Assembly: GCA_022820995.1 (NCBI GenBank)
Contig: JAJEEM010000032.1
Location: forward strand, 20,234 to 84,233
Length of the DNA: 64,000 nt
Reading direction: 5' to 3'
Source: Gemmatimonadota bacterium
Lineage (GTDB): Bacteria; Gemmatimonadota; Gemmatimonadetes; Palauibacterales; Palauibacteraceae
Of this stretch, positions 28,116 to 35,522 are shown piece by piece. The notes beneath the pieces are model-generated. The model did no database searches. It saw nothing but the letters and a program-made list of their open reading frames with translations, and was not told where the DNA came from. Position numbers and translations under genes: made by a program. The stretch's first letter is position 1. Every line of letters starts with the position of its first letter.

Positions 28116-28675
28116 ACGCAAAACCGGGACACGTCGCCACGCGCGCGATGTTCGCGGCGCTGGCCGCAATCGCCGGTGCCGCCCTCCTGTCGGCGGGTCC
28201 GCTCCAGGCGCAGGCGGGCGCGGGGCAGGTGAGCCTCGCCACCGGAACGCAGGGGCCGGACGCCACTCTGCAGGATCTGGACGGCAACGAGATCCAGCTC
28301 CTCGACTACGCCGCCGGCAAGCCCACGCTCATCGAGTTCTGGGCCGCGTGGTGCGAACAGTGCGAGGGGCTGCAGCCCGAGATCGACCGGGTGCAGGCGG
28401 ACTTCGGCGACCGGGTCAACGTCGTCGCCGTCGCCGTGGCCGTGGCCCAGTCGCTGCGCCGCGTGAGGCGACACGCGGAGGCGCACGGGGCGGAGTATCC
28501 CTATCTGTGGGATGCGGATGGCGCGGCGGTGCGCGCCTACTCGGCGACCACGACCTCGATCGTCGTGATCCTCGACGCGGAAGGGAAGGTGGCCTACACC
28601 GGCGTCGGCCCCGACCAGGATCTCGTCGGGGCCGTCACCGGTATCCTCTCCGATCAGGAAGCGGGAGGGGATTAG
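28112..28675 (+). CDS. TlpA-like exported thioredoxin
   Basis: A 187-residue protein with a signal or anchor helix (residues ~12-30) carries a thioredoxin fold with WCEQC (Cys81, Cys84) in LIEFWAAWCEQCEG. These proteins reduce periplasmic disulfides using electrons from CcdA, encoded immediately upstream with a 4-nt overlap. The cis-Pro position after TTTSIVVIL is not a clear TP, which is unusual. It is the last gene of the 24212-28675 run and converges 3 nt from the end of the candidate selenoprotein peroxiredoxin. Confidence 0.88.
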   Translation: MNAKPGHVATRAMFAALAAIAGAALLSAGPLQAQAGAGQVSLATGTQGPDATLQDLDGNEIQLLDYAAGKPTLIEFWAAWCEQCEGLQPEIDRVQADFGDRVNVVAVAVAVAQSLRRVRRHAEAHGAEYPYLWDADGAAVRAYSATTTSIVVILDAEGKVAYTGVGPDQDLVGAVTGILSDQEAGGD

Positions 28676-28678
28676 CTC

Positions 28679-29275
28679 CTACGGGTCGACAGGCTCGGGC
28701 GTCACCTCGTCGATGATGGCGGCGAGTTGATCGTAGGCGGCGGGATCCACCTGGTTGAAGCTCGGAATCACGCCCGCGATGCGGCCGTCCGGGCCCACGA
28801 CGATCACGGCGCGGCTGTCCACCGCGTTGCTGTCCCTCAATCCTCCGCCGAAGGCGACGTACGTCCCCCCGTCGTTGTCCGCGTCGCTGCCGAACAGGAA
28901 GGGGAAGTCCTCGTCCTTCAGCCATGACGCGAGTTCGTCGACCGGGTCGTTCGAGATGCCGACGAGAACCACGTTCCGGCCCTCGTTGAAAACACTTGCG
29001 TACTGATCACGGTACGCTCTCATCTGAACCGTTCAGCCACGCGTCCTGACTCTGAAGAAGAAGGCGAGGACGACGGTCTCGCCCCGGTAGTCGCTGAGGC
29101 GGATCGGGTCCTCGAGCGCGCCGTAGCGCGTCGCGCCCGGGAGCGCGAAGTCGGGCGCCATCTCGCCCACGGCGAGCAGTTGCGAGTCCTGCGCGCTCAC
29201 CGGGGCCGCGCCTCCGATGGCGAGCGTTCCGGCCAGGCCCAGCGCGAGGGCGGCGGCCAGGACAAGTCTCCGCAT
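28679..29275 (-). CDS. Exported peroxiredoxin with in-frame UGA: candidate selenoprotein
   Basis: From ATG 29275 a signal peptide (to VSAQ) leads into an AhpC/TSA domain (MAPDFALPG, DYRGETVVLAFFF). A TGA at 29033-29035 interrupts RTRG-TGA-TVQMRAYRDQY, and the same frame continues without further stops through VVLVGISNDP and DSRAVIVVGPDG to 28679, 198 residues in all. TGA occupies residue 81, precisely the peroxidatic position (TxxC) of peroxiredoxins, and there is no cysteine anywhere in the protein. A bSECIS-like hairpin follows. Selenocysteine decoding is therefore likely; a Cys-to-stop mutation is the alternative. Naive callers would split it into two genes (29275-29033 and 29023-28679). 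Confidence 0.75.
28998..29017 (-). promoter_or_regulatory. Candidate bacterial SECIS hairpin
   Basis: In the mRNA a perfect 6-bp stem GCGUAC/GUACGC encloses an 8-nt loop CGUGAUCA. The loop starts 21 nt after the UGA at 29033 and has G at its second position. These features satisfy the known bSECIS rules for loop distance and an early loop G. It lies within the coding sequence, as bacterial SECIS elements do. Confidence 0.65.
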
Positions 29276-29421
29276 GTCTCGGTCCTTTCGTGCGGGTGGA
29301 AGACAGGTGGAAGAGCCATGCCGAAGGGTGGCGCGCCCCCGGCGTTCGCGCCAGAGTTGAACGACGCCTCGCCGCCGGAGGCTGAAGACCGATGCTCACC
29401 CCGCCCTCAAGGAGGCGCCTC

Positions 29422-30897
29422 ATGATCCGTCCATTCCGAGGCCGTCCATGGCGTCGTGCCGTCGCCTGCGTCGTCGCCGTCGTTCTCGCGGCTCCCGCGT
29501 CCGGGTGCGCCCAGGGGAACGGCGATCCCGTCGACGATCCGCGCTTCGAGCAGGCGGTGGCCCTGTTCGAGGCCTGGCTCGACGCGAAGATGGCGTACGA
29601 GAAGATTCCCGGCGTGTCCGCGGCGCTCGTGCACGACCAGGATCTCGTCTGGGCCAGCGGGTACGGGTACGCGCACCGAGATACCGGGGTCCCCGCGACC
29701 CCGTCGACGATGTATTCGGTGTGCTCGATCTCGAAGCTCTTCACCTCCATCGGCGTGATGCAGCAGCGGGACGAGGGCAAGCTGGGTCTCGACGACCCCG
29801 TCTCCGCGCACCTTCCGTGGTACGACCTCGAGCAGGTGTACCCCGACGGCCCGAGCGTGAGCGTGGAGGGGATCCTCACCCACTCCTCCGGACTCCCGCG
29901 GGAATCGGCGCACCCCTACTGGACCGGTCCCGATCACCCCTTCCCGACGGTGGACGAGATCATCGAAGGGCTGGCGGAGCAGGAGACGCTGTATCCCGGC
30001 CGCCGCTACTTCCAGTACTCGAACCTCGGCATGGCGCTGGCGGGGCAGTTGGTCGAGCAGGCGTCGGGGATGACGTACGACGAGTACATCCGGAGCCGGA
30101 TCCTGGAGCCGCTCGGGATGACGGACACGTATACCGACATTCCCGTCGAGCACCGGGGCGGCCGCTACGCCACCGGATATTCGCGGCTCGAGCGGGACGG
30201 CGACCGGGCCGAGGCCCCGTTCTTCCAGGCGCTGGGGATGGCCTCCGCGGCGGGGTTCGCCTCCACCGTGGAGGATCTCGCGCGCCTCGCGTCGTGGCAG
30301 TTCCGGCTGCTGGAGAACGGCGGGACGGAGATTCTCGACGCGAACACGCTGAGGGAGATGCACCGCGTGCACTGGGTCGACCCGGATTTCGACACGATGT
30401 GGGGGCTCGGGTTCGCCGTCGCGCGCCGCGACGGGGAACGCACGGTGGGTCACGGCGGGAGCTGTCCGGGCTTCCGCTCGACCTTCCAGATCCTTCCGGC
30501 GAAGAAGCTGGCGGGCACGGTGATGATGAACGCCCAGGCCAATCCCACCGACGTGTGGACCAAGATGATGGCGACGCTCGGCGCGGCCTTCGAGGAGATC
30601 CGGAGCGATCCGGGCGGTGGGACCCCGCGCCCGGCCTCCCTGGCGGAGTACGAGGGACTCTACCAGTCCACGTGGGGAGAGACGGTCATCCTCAGGTGGG
30701 ACGACGGTCTCGCGGCCCTCGGCGTCCCGACGAACGATCCGCTCGAAGCGATGACGAAGCTGCGGCACGAGGACGGCGATACCTTCCGGCGCATGCGGGA
30801 CGACGGCGAGCCGGGTGAGGCGTACATCTTCCACCGTGAGGACGGCGCCATCGCCCGGTACAGCGTCCACGGAAACTTCTCGAACAAGGTCCGGTAG
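29422..30897 (+). CDS. Serine hydrolase of the beta-lactamase/S12 family, lipoprotein
   Basis: The 491-residue protein has a lipoprotein signal (SGC, Cys29) and a class C-like serine hydrolase domain: SISK (Ser102, Lys105), tyrosine motif YSN in FQYSNLGMALAG, and HGG in TVGHGGSCPGF. A C-terminal domain of ~100 residues resembles the lipocalin-like tail of such esterases. It probably hydrolyses a peptide, ester or lactam in the periplasm; antibiotic resistance should not be assumed. ATG 29422 has AAGGAGG six bases upstream. An aminotransferase gene follows after 6 nt. Confidence 0.9.
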   Translation: MIRPFRGRPWRRAVACVVAVVLAAPASGCAQGNGDPVDDPRFEQAVALFEAWLDAKMAYEKIPGVSAALVHDQDLVWASGYGYAHRDTGVPATPSTMYSVCSISKLFTSIGVMQQRDEGKLGLDDPVSAHLPWYDLEQVYPDGPSVSVEGILTHSSGLPRESAHPYWTGPDHPFPTVDEIIEGLAEQETLYPGRRYFQYSNLGMALAGQLVEQASGMTYDEYIRSRILEPLGMTDTYTDIPVEHRGGRYATGYSRLERDGDRAEAPFFQALGMASAAGFASTVEDLARLASWQFRLLENGGTEILDANTLREMHRVHWVDPDFDTMWGLGFAVARRDGERTVGHGGSCPGFRSTFQILPAKKLAGTVMMNAQANPTDVWTKMMATLGAAFEEIRSDPGGGTPRPASLAEYEGLYQSTWGETVILRWDDGLAALGVPTNDPLEAMTKLRHEDGDTFRRMRDDGEPGEAYIFHREDGAIARYSVHGNFSNKVR

Positions 30898-30903
30898 CGG
30901 ACG

Positions 30904-32163
30904 ATGACGACGGCGATGACCACTCTTTCCGGTCCTTCCGGCAGCCTCATTCCCGAGGCGGCGACGCGCGAAGGGAACGACCCGATCTTCGCCCTGCACG
31001 GCGAGGCCGTGCGGCGGGCCGCGGCGGGCGAGTCGATCCTGAACTCGACGCTCGGGGCGCTGATGAACGATGACGGAAGCCTCGCGGTGATGCCGGCGGC
31101 GGCCGAGGCGCTGGGCCGCGTGCCGCACGCGCGCGCCGCCGGCTATGCGCCGATCTCCGGAGACCCTCCCTACCTGGCCGCGGTGATCGCGGACCTCTGC
31201 GGGGAGGGCGGCCTGGCCGAGCAGGCGGTCGCCGTCGCCACGCCGGGGAGCACCGGGGCGATCCACCACGCGATCCTGAACTTCCTCGAGCCCGGGCAGG
31301 CGGCGCTCACGCCCAGCTACTACTGGGGACCGTACCATACGATCTCGACCCATTCGGGCCGCGCGGTCGAGACCTTCAACATGTTCGACGCCGGGATCCG
31401 CCTCGACGTCGGGGCCTTCCGGGAGGCGCTCGAAGGCCAGATCGAACGGCAGGGGCGGTCGCTCGTCCTCTTCAACTTCCCCTGCAACAACCCCACGGGG
31501 TATTCGCTCGACGAGTCGGAGTGGGAGGCGGTGGCGGAGATCGTGCATGAGGTCGGCCGGCGGGGTCCCGTCGCGTTCCTCCTCGACCACGCGTACGCGA
31601 AGTTCGGGGACGAGGGGTCGAACCGCTGGCTCGGCCACCTCCCTCGGATGATGGAGTCCGCGACGGTTCTCGTGGGCTGGACGGTGTCGAAGTCGTTCGC
31701 CCTCTACGGCGCGCGCGTGGGGGCGCTCGTGGCGCTCCACCGGGAGGCGGAGGAGCGGCAGCGGATCTCGAACGCGCTCGGGTTCTCGTGCCGGGCCACG
31801 TGGTCGAACTGCAACCACCTCGGACTGCTCGGCGCCACCGAACTCCTCACGGATCCGGAGTTGCGGCGGCGCACGGACGAGGAGCGCGCGGGGATGATCC
31901 GCCTCCTCAACGAGCGGGTCGCGGTCTTCAACGGGCTTGCGGGGGGCGCGGGGCTGACCTACCCCCGCTACGAGGGGGGCTTCTTCGTTTCGGTGTTCAC
32001 GCCGGACGCGGAGGTGACGGCCGCAACCATGCGCGAGGCCGGGGTGTACGTGGTCCCGATGGAGGGCGCGGTACGGATCGCGCTCTGCGCCACGCCGGCG
32101 CACTCGATCCCGCGGCTCGTCGAAGCGCTGGCCGAGGGGATCGCGACCGCCCGCGCCGCCTGA
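30904..32163 (+). CDS. PLP-dependent aminotransferase, class I/II
   Basis: The 419-residue cytosolic enzyme shows fold-type I aminotransferase motifs: PGSTGAIHHA in the cofactor loop, NFPCNNPTGYSLD, LLDHAYAKFG, and the PLP lysine in WTVSKSFALYGARVG; FVRIALCATP-like sequence near the end (AVRIALCATPAHS) supplies the carboxylate-binding Arg. It most resembles aromatic amino-acid or aspartate-type aminotransferases. Substrate is not determined. It sits six bases after the serine hydrolase and is likely cotranscribed. Confidence 0.88.
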   Translation: MTTAMTTLSGPSGSLIPEAATREGNDPIFALHGEAVRRAAAGESILNSTLGALMNDDGSLAVMPAAAEALGRVPHARAAGYAPISGDPPYLAAVIADLCGEGGLAEQAVAVATPGSTGAIHHAILNFLEPGQAALTPSYYWGPYHTISTHSGRAVETFNMFDAGIRLDVGAFREALEGQIERQGRSLVLFNFPCNNPTGYSLDESEWEAVAEIVHEVGRRGPVAFLLDHAYAKFGDEGSNRWLGHLPRMMESATVLVGWTVSKSFALYGARVGALVALHREAEERQRISNALGFSCRATWSNCNHLGLLGATELLTDPELRRRTDEERAGMIRLLNERVAVFNGLAGGAGLTYPRYEGGFFVSVFTPDAEVTAATMREAGVYVVPMEGAVRIALCATPAHSIPRLVEALAEGIATARAA

Positions 32164-32191
32164 GCGGCCCGGCGGGGAGGCTTCCGGGAGA

Positions 32192-32740
32192 ATGATGATG
32201 GAACGACAGAATGCAGCCCTGGTTCTCGCAGCCCGCGGGCTGCTGGCTCCGACGCTCGTACTCGTCGCCGTCGCCGGTTGCGCCGGTCAGGCCCGCCTGA
32301 CGGACGAGGAGAAGCTCGCGCGCGTGGAAGAGATGGTGGAGGAGGTCGAACGGCGCTTTCCCGAGGTGGACGCCGTCACCGTGGAGGAGGTGGGGCGGCT
32401 GCTCGAGACCGGAAGCGTCGTGCTCGTCGACGCCCGGGCGCCCCGCGAGCGCGAAGTCTCCTGGATTCCCGGCTCGATCACCTCCGAGGAGTTCGAGCAG
32501 GACCCGGACCGGTACGCGGAGCTGACCGTCGTGGCCTACTGCACGATCGGACACCGGAGTTCGGAGTACGCGAAGCGCCGGAGCGAGGAGGGCCGGCCCG
32601 TCCTCAACCTGCGCGGGAGCCTCCTCTCATGGGCCCACGCCGGCGCGCCGCTCGTGGGCCCCGACGGACCGACGAACCGCCTCCACGTCTACGGTGAGAC
32701 CTGGAACCTCGCCCCCGCCCGCTACGAGACCATCTGGTAG
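32192..32740 (+). CDS. Rhodanese-like lipoprotein
   Basis: A 182-residue protein has a lipoprotein signal (VAGC) and a single rhodanese domain: VTVEEVGRLLETGSVVLVDAR, REVSWIPGS, and the active-site loop YCTIGHRSSEYA with catalytic Cys and the CxxGxRS pattern. Single-domain rhodaneses carry persulfide sulfur or act as phosphatase-like relatives. Its tail mentions no second domain. A mutated fragment of a similar gene lies at ~34200-34290. ATG 32192 is the first of three consecutive ATG codons, preceded by CCGGGAG. Confidence 0.85.
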   Translation: MMMERQNAALVLAARGLLAPTLVLVAVAGCAGQARLTDEEKLARVEEMVEEVERRFPEVDAVTVEEVGRLLETGSVVLVDARAPREREVSWIPGSITSEEFEQDPDRYAELTVVAYCTIGHRSSEYAKRRSEEGRPVLNLRGSLLSWAHAGAPLVGPDGPTNRLHVYGETWNLAPARYETIW

Positions 32741-32786
32741 GCGCGGCAAGCCCAGGCGTGGGAAGGGTGTTGAGCCTCGGATGACG

Positions 32787-32804
32787 CCCATGCCGTATCA
32801 TGGG
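32787..32804. promoter_or_regulatory. Perfect dyad upstream of the Panacea gene
   Basis: CCCATG-N6-CATGGG forms a perfect 18-nt dyad 46 nt upstream of the Panacea start at 32851. Autoregulatory operators are usual at toxin-antitoxin loci, so this is a candidate binding site. Confidence 0.45.
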
Positions 32805-32850
32805 TTGTCGTGAGAAACACCCTGGAGAACACAAGCGGCCCGGGTAGAGT

Positions 32851-33408
32851 ATGACAAGCATGGAGCGGATCGCGCATTCCGGCACGAGAGGATACCAAAC
32901 TGCGGCGCAACAGCTGATGACGGATGCCCCCGTACCGGCGATCCTGGTGGCGGAGCACATCCTTCACCTGCGCCAGCGGGCCGGGGTCGAAACCAACTTC
33001 GCCGACCTGCTGGGGCTGACGTACCTGGCGCACGCGCTCACGCTTTCCTGTCACGGCGAGCCCTTGTTCGTGGACAACGTCGAGGCGTGGGCGCCCGGTC
33101 CGTCGATCCCCGCGGTCTACGGGTCCTTTCAGCATCATCGCATGAATCCGATCCGCCGTCCGGGCACTCCGGGCGACATGTTGCTCGGCCCCAAGGCCCG
33201 AGCCGTGATCAGCGCCGTCGAAGACACCTATCGAGAGGACGACTGGAGGACGCTCACGGGTCGTATCACCGCCCCCGGGGCGCCCTGGTACAACACCTTC
33301 TTCGGCCTTGGGGAGGGATCCGTGATCCCCAACGAGGCCATTCGGATCTACTATGACGCGTTGATCGCGAGCGCCGGTGCGGAAGAGCAGAGTGCCCTCG
33401 CCCACTGA
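32851..33408 (+). CDS. Panacea (SocA/GepA-like, DUF4065) domain protein, probable antitoxin
   Basis: The 185-residue protein matches the Panacea domain: LLGLTYLAHALTLSCHGEPLF, VEAWAPGPSIPAVYGSF, and later VISAVEDTYRE. Panacea proteins are versatile antitoxins that neutralise unrelated toxins encoded beside them. An N-terminal ~40-residue extension precedes the domain. Its last 17 nt overlap a 36-codon membrane-peptide gene, the best candidate partner. Start ATG 32851 has only a weak ribosome site; ATG 32860 is possible. The dyad upstream suggests autoregulation. Confidence 0.75.
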   Translation: MTSMERIAHSGTRGYQTAAQQLMTDAPVPAILVAEHILHLRQRAGVETNFADLLGLTYLAHALTLSCHGEPLFVDNVEAWAPGPSIPAVYGSFQHHRMNPIRRPGTPGDMLLGPKARAVISAVEDTYREDDWRTLTGRITAPGAPWYNTFFGLGEGSVIPNEAIRIYYDALIASAGAEEQSALAH

Positions 33409-33502
33409 CGAGGCGCTTCGTGCAATTCAGACCACGGCGACCGCGATCGCGATCCTGCTCGGCGTCGCGCTTACGCTGCTCGAGATCAGCCGACTCATAT
33501 AG
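33392..33502 (+). CDS. 36-residue single-helix membrane peptide, candidate toxin of the Panacea pair
   Basis: GTG 33392, preceded by GGAAGAG, opens a 36-codon frame ending TAG 33500-33502. The product has a short polar start (PSPTDEALRAIQTT) and one hydrophobic helix (AIAILLGVALTLLEI) with a short basic tail. It starts inside the Panacea gene in another frame, so the two would be translationally coupled. Small hydrophobic peptides commonly act as membrane-depolarising toxins. It is very short and without known homologs in my view, so it may also be chance. Confidence 0.45.
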   Translation: MPSPTDEALRAIQTTATAIAILLGVALTLLEISRLI

Positions 33503-33526
33503 CGCGTCACCCCGGAACCAGCCCGG

Positions 33527-34111
33527 TCAGCGCGGGGGGTCGCCGAATACGGGGGCGAAGATGCTTGAGAGGTCGATCACGCCGACTTGCGTGTCGCCGA
33601 GATGGACGGGGAGCCGGCGGCCGAAGCGCTCGGGCCCGAGGCGCAACGTTGATCCCGCCCCGGATCCCGGGCCGAAGCGGTACACATCGACCTGATTCTC
33701 GGTGGGGTCCACGATCCAGTACTCGCGCACGCCTTGGCGCTCGTAGAGCCGCCGCTTTTCGCCGCGGTCGCGCTCGGCCGTGGAGGGGGAGAGAACCTCG
33801 ACGACGAGGTCCGGCGCCCCCACGAGTCCCGCCTCCTCGACGATGTGGCGCCGTTCGCTGGAGACGAAGAGAATGTCCGGCTGCACTCCCTCGCCGGTGG
33901 CCGGAAACTCGACCCCGGGGGCGGCCACCACTTCGCCGTGTCCGGGCTCCTCCAACAACTCGGACAGCCTCATCAGGAGCCGCTTGCTGACCACCTGATG
34001 GCGCCACTTGGGGGCAGCGGTCACGTGCAGGATCCCGCTGATCGCCTCGTAGCGGTTGCCATCGTCGGGCATCCGCTGGGCGTCCCGCCAGGTCCCTTCG
34101 GTAAGTTGCAT
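33527..34111 (-). CDS. Uma2-family (DUF820) PD-(D/E)XK endonuclease-like protein
   Basis: The 194-residue protein has the Uma2 pattern: YEAISGILHVTAAPKWRHQ, then VQPDILFVSSER with the catalytic Asp, APDLVVEVLSPSTAERDRGEKRRLYERQGVREYWIVDP carrying the ExK-type motif, and VYR. Uma2 proteins are restriction-endonuclease-fold proteins of unknown function, expanded in cyanobacteria and other phyla. ATG 34111 begins just before the conserved region. It converges on the Panacea/membrane-peptide pair, leaving 24 nt between them. Confidence 0.88.
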   Translation of the reverse strand: MQLTEGTWRDAQRMPDDGNRYEAISGILHVTAAPKWRHQVVSKRLLMRLSELLEEPGHGEVVAAPGVEFPATGEGVQPDILFVSSERRHIVEEAGLVGAPDLVVEVLSPSTAERDRGEKRRLYERQGVREYWIVDPTENQVDVYRFGPGSGAGSTLRLGPERFGRRLPVHLGDTQVGVIDLSSIFAPVFGDPPR

Positions 34112-34168
34112 GGTTCGCACATCATAGCTCCGCGCTCGCGTCCAATCCAACCCGGAACCAATGATGCG

Positions 34169-34290
34169 CGGCACCGTCACCGCGTCCTCAACCGCGTGGA
34201 AGGGGTGATGGAAGGAGGAGGGCGGCCACTCGAGATCGGGAGCGTCATGCTCGTCGATGCCCGGGAGCGCCGATGGAGTCCTGACCGGTC
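34169..34290 (+). pseudogene. Degraded fragment of a rhodanese-like gene
   Basis: The plus-strand reading GRPLEIGSVMLVDARERRWS parallels GRLLETGSVVLVDARAPRER of the rhodanese lipoprotein at 32192-32740. At DNA level 34220-34265 matches 32393-32438 with six mismatches in 46 positions. Homology fades on both sides and no active-site loop follows. A decayed partial duplicate is the likeliest reading. Confidence 0.55.
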
Positions 34291-34847
34291 GCCGAGGCAG
34301 GAGTGACGACGTTCCCGAGCGCAGGACCACATCGGGCTCCGACCGCGCCGCCCGGATCTTCTGCTGTCAGCGACGACTGCTGCTCCGCTCGCGGGTCGAA
34401 CTCCTGAAGGCGATGGCACCGAAACTGTCGTGGGTTCCCGTGATCCTCGTGACGCATCCCGGCGCAGGCGTCGCAGGTTGACCGTAATCCTGCCAACGCG
34501 CGAGACACACCCTCAGGGAATAGGAGCGACGAGCCCCGGATCCAGGGCTAGCGGCGCTCATTTCGGAGCATGTGCCGCCACTCCCGGACCAGGTTCCCGC
34601 GACCGGGCGTCGGCCGTCGACGGACCAGCGACCCATCACTTTTCGACCAAAACTCATCGATTTTGATACAACATCCATCGATTTCGCACCTATCGGGCCG
34701 GCCGGGGACCCCCCTAGCTTGTTGGGCAGCGTCACGCTTGGAGCGGACGAGTCAGGCGTGTGGAGTGCGTAGACGGTCGCTACCGCCAGACGATTTCGAG
34801 CCCCAAGCTGAAGTCGATGGTCGACCGTCACAAAGGTGGGGTGTCCA

Positions 34848-34866
34848 GGATATGGGGGTCATATCC
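34848..34866 (+). promoter_or_regulatory. Hairpin/dyad before the low-GC operon
   Basis: GGATATG-GGGGT-CATATCC is a perfect 7-bp stem with a 5-nt loop, ending 32 nt before the start at 34899. It could be an operator or a 5'-leader hairpin for the peptide/propeller operon. Confidence 0.5.
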
Positions 34867-34898
34867 GGGTCTGAACCAAGGACGGAGGGGGTGTCGCG

Positions 34899-35192
34899 AT
34901 GTTCACTCAGCGAATCGCGCGGACAGTGTACCGGTTCCTTCTTGCTTCAGCACTTCTTGCGGGGGGAATCATCGTCGGAGGGGCCATTGCGCCCACACCG
35001 GTTTCGGCGGCCATGTCCTGCGAGAACAACTCATGCCAGCTGTATGGGCGAGTCGAGGGTGACCTAATGTGGTGGTGCAACGATGGAGATGCCGCTGACG
35101 GCATGCAATGCGACGCTACGTGGGTAAGCGTTGACGGCCCCCTCGGACCGGAGTTGCAGCCTCACTGTCGCGACGCCGCGTGCCTCTTCTGA
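34899..35192 (+). CDS. Small exported Cys-rich protein A
   Basis: The 97-residue product has a long signal sequence (FLLASALLAGGIIVGGAIA, then TPVSAA) and a mature part of ~58 residues with six cysteines: SCENNSC, WWC, MQC, then HCRDAAC near the end. ATG 34899 follows GGAGGGGG. The next gene encodes a similar small protein (signal with APAPASA, six Cys, ending CFDADC), so they look like paralogs. I know no named family; the setting beside six-bladed propellers recalls the NVEALA-type peptides of Bacteroidetes. Base composition is lower in GC than its flanks. Confidence 0.7.
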   Translation: MFTQRIARTVYRFLLASALLAGGIIVGGAIAPTPVSAAMSCENNSCQLYGRVEGDLMWWCNDGDAADGMQCDATWVSVDGPLGPELQPHCRDAACLF

Positions 35193-35258
35193 AGAGCTAG
35201 CGTAACATAATCAGAAATCTTACACCCTCGTAACTCACACAGTTGAAGGGAGGAACTC

Positions 35259-35522
35259 TTGTCTCGAAACGTAAAGAAGGCAACGACTTGGTTCGCGGTC
35301 GCACCGCTAGTGGTACTGCTCGGCATGATTCTCGGTAACGCCACTGCCCCCGCGCCGGCTTCGGCGCAGGAAGATCCTTGGCCAGGCTGCGATCAGGACG
35401 AGTGCACTTACTGGAGTCCGATCGACAGAAGCATGTGTCTGGATTCGCTAGGCAATTCCTGGACCAACTGCTCAATGTACAGTGGCCGCTGCTTTGATGC
35501 CGATTGCGACATCATCGTCTAA
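35259..35522 (+). CDS. Small exported Cys-rich protein B
   Basis: An 87-residue protein begins at TTG 35259, chosen because GGGAGGA lies just upstream. A signal sequence (FAVAPLVVLLGMILGNATA, APAPASAQ) is followed by ~50 residues with six cysteines, beginning GCDQDEC and ending RCFDADCDIIV. Spacing at both ends matches protein A (CxxxxC first, CxDAxC last), supporting common descent. Its 3' end overlaps the first propeller gene by 26 nt. Function is unknown; an exported, disulfide-bonded peptide or precursor is suggested. Confidence 0.7.
   Translation: MSRNVKKATTWFAVAPLVVLLGMILGNATAPAPASAQEDPWPGCDQDECTYWSPIDRSMCLDSLGNSWTNCSMYSGRCFDADCDIIV

Larger units (their letters stand above)
34112..34898. 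other. Non-coding stretch with remnants and signals
   Basis: No intact gene is supported over about 790 nt. It holds a degraded rhodanese-like fragment (34169-34290), a direct repeat CATCGATTT at 34655 and 34676 (21-nt spacing, about two helical turns), a TAGCTTG motif at 34715, and a hairpin at 34848-34866. Composition falls from GC-rich on the left to more AT-rich on the right, marking entry to the low-GC operon. Confidence 0.6.
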
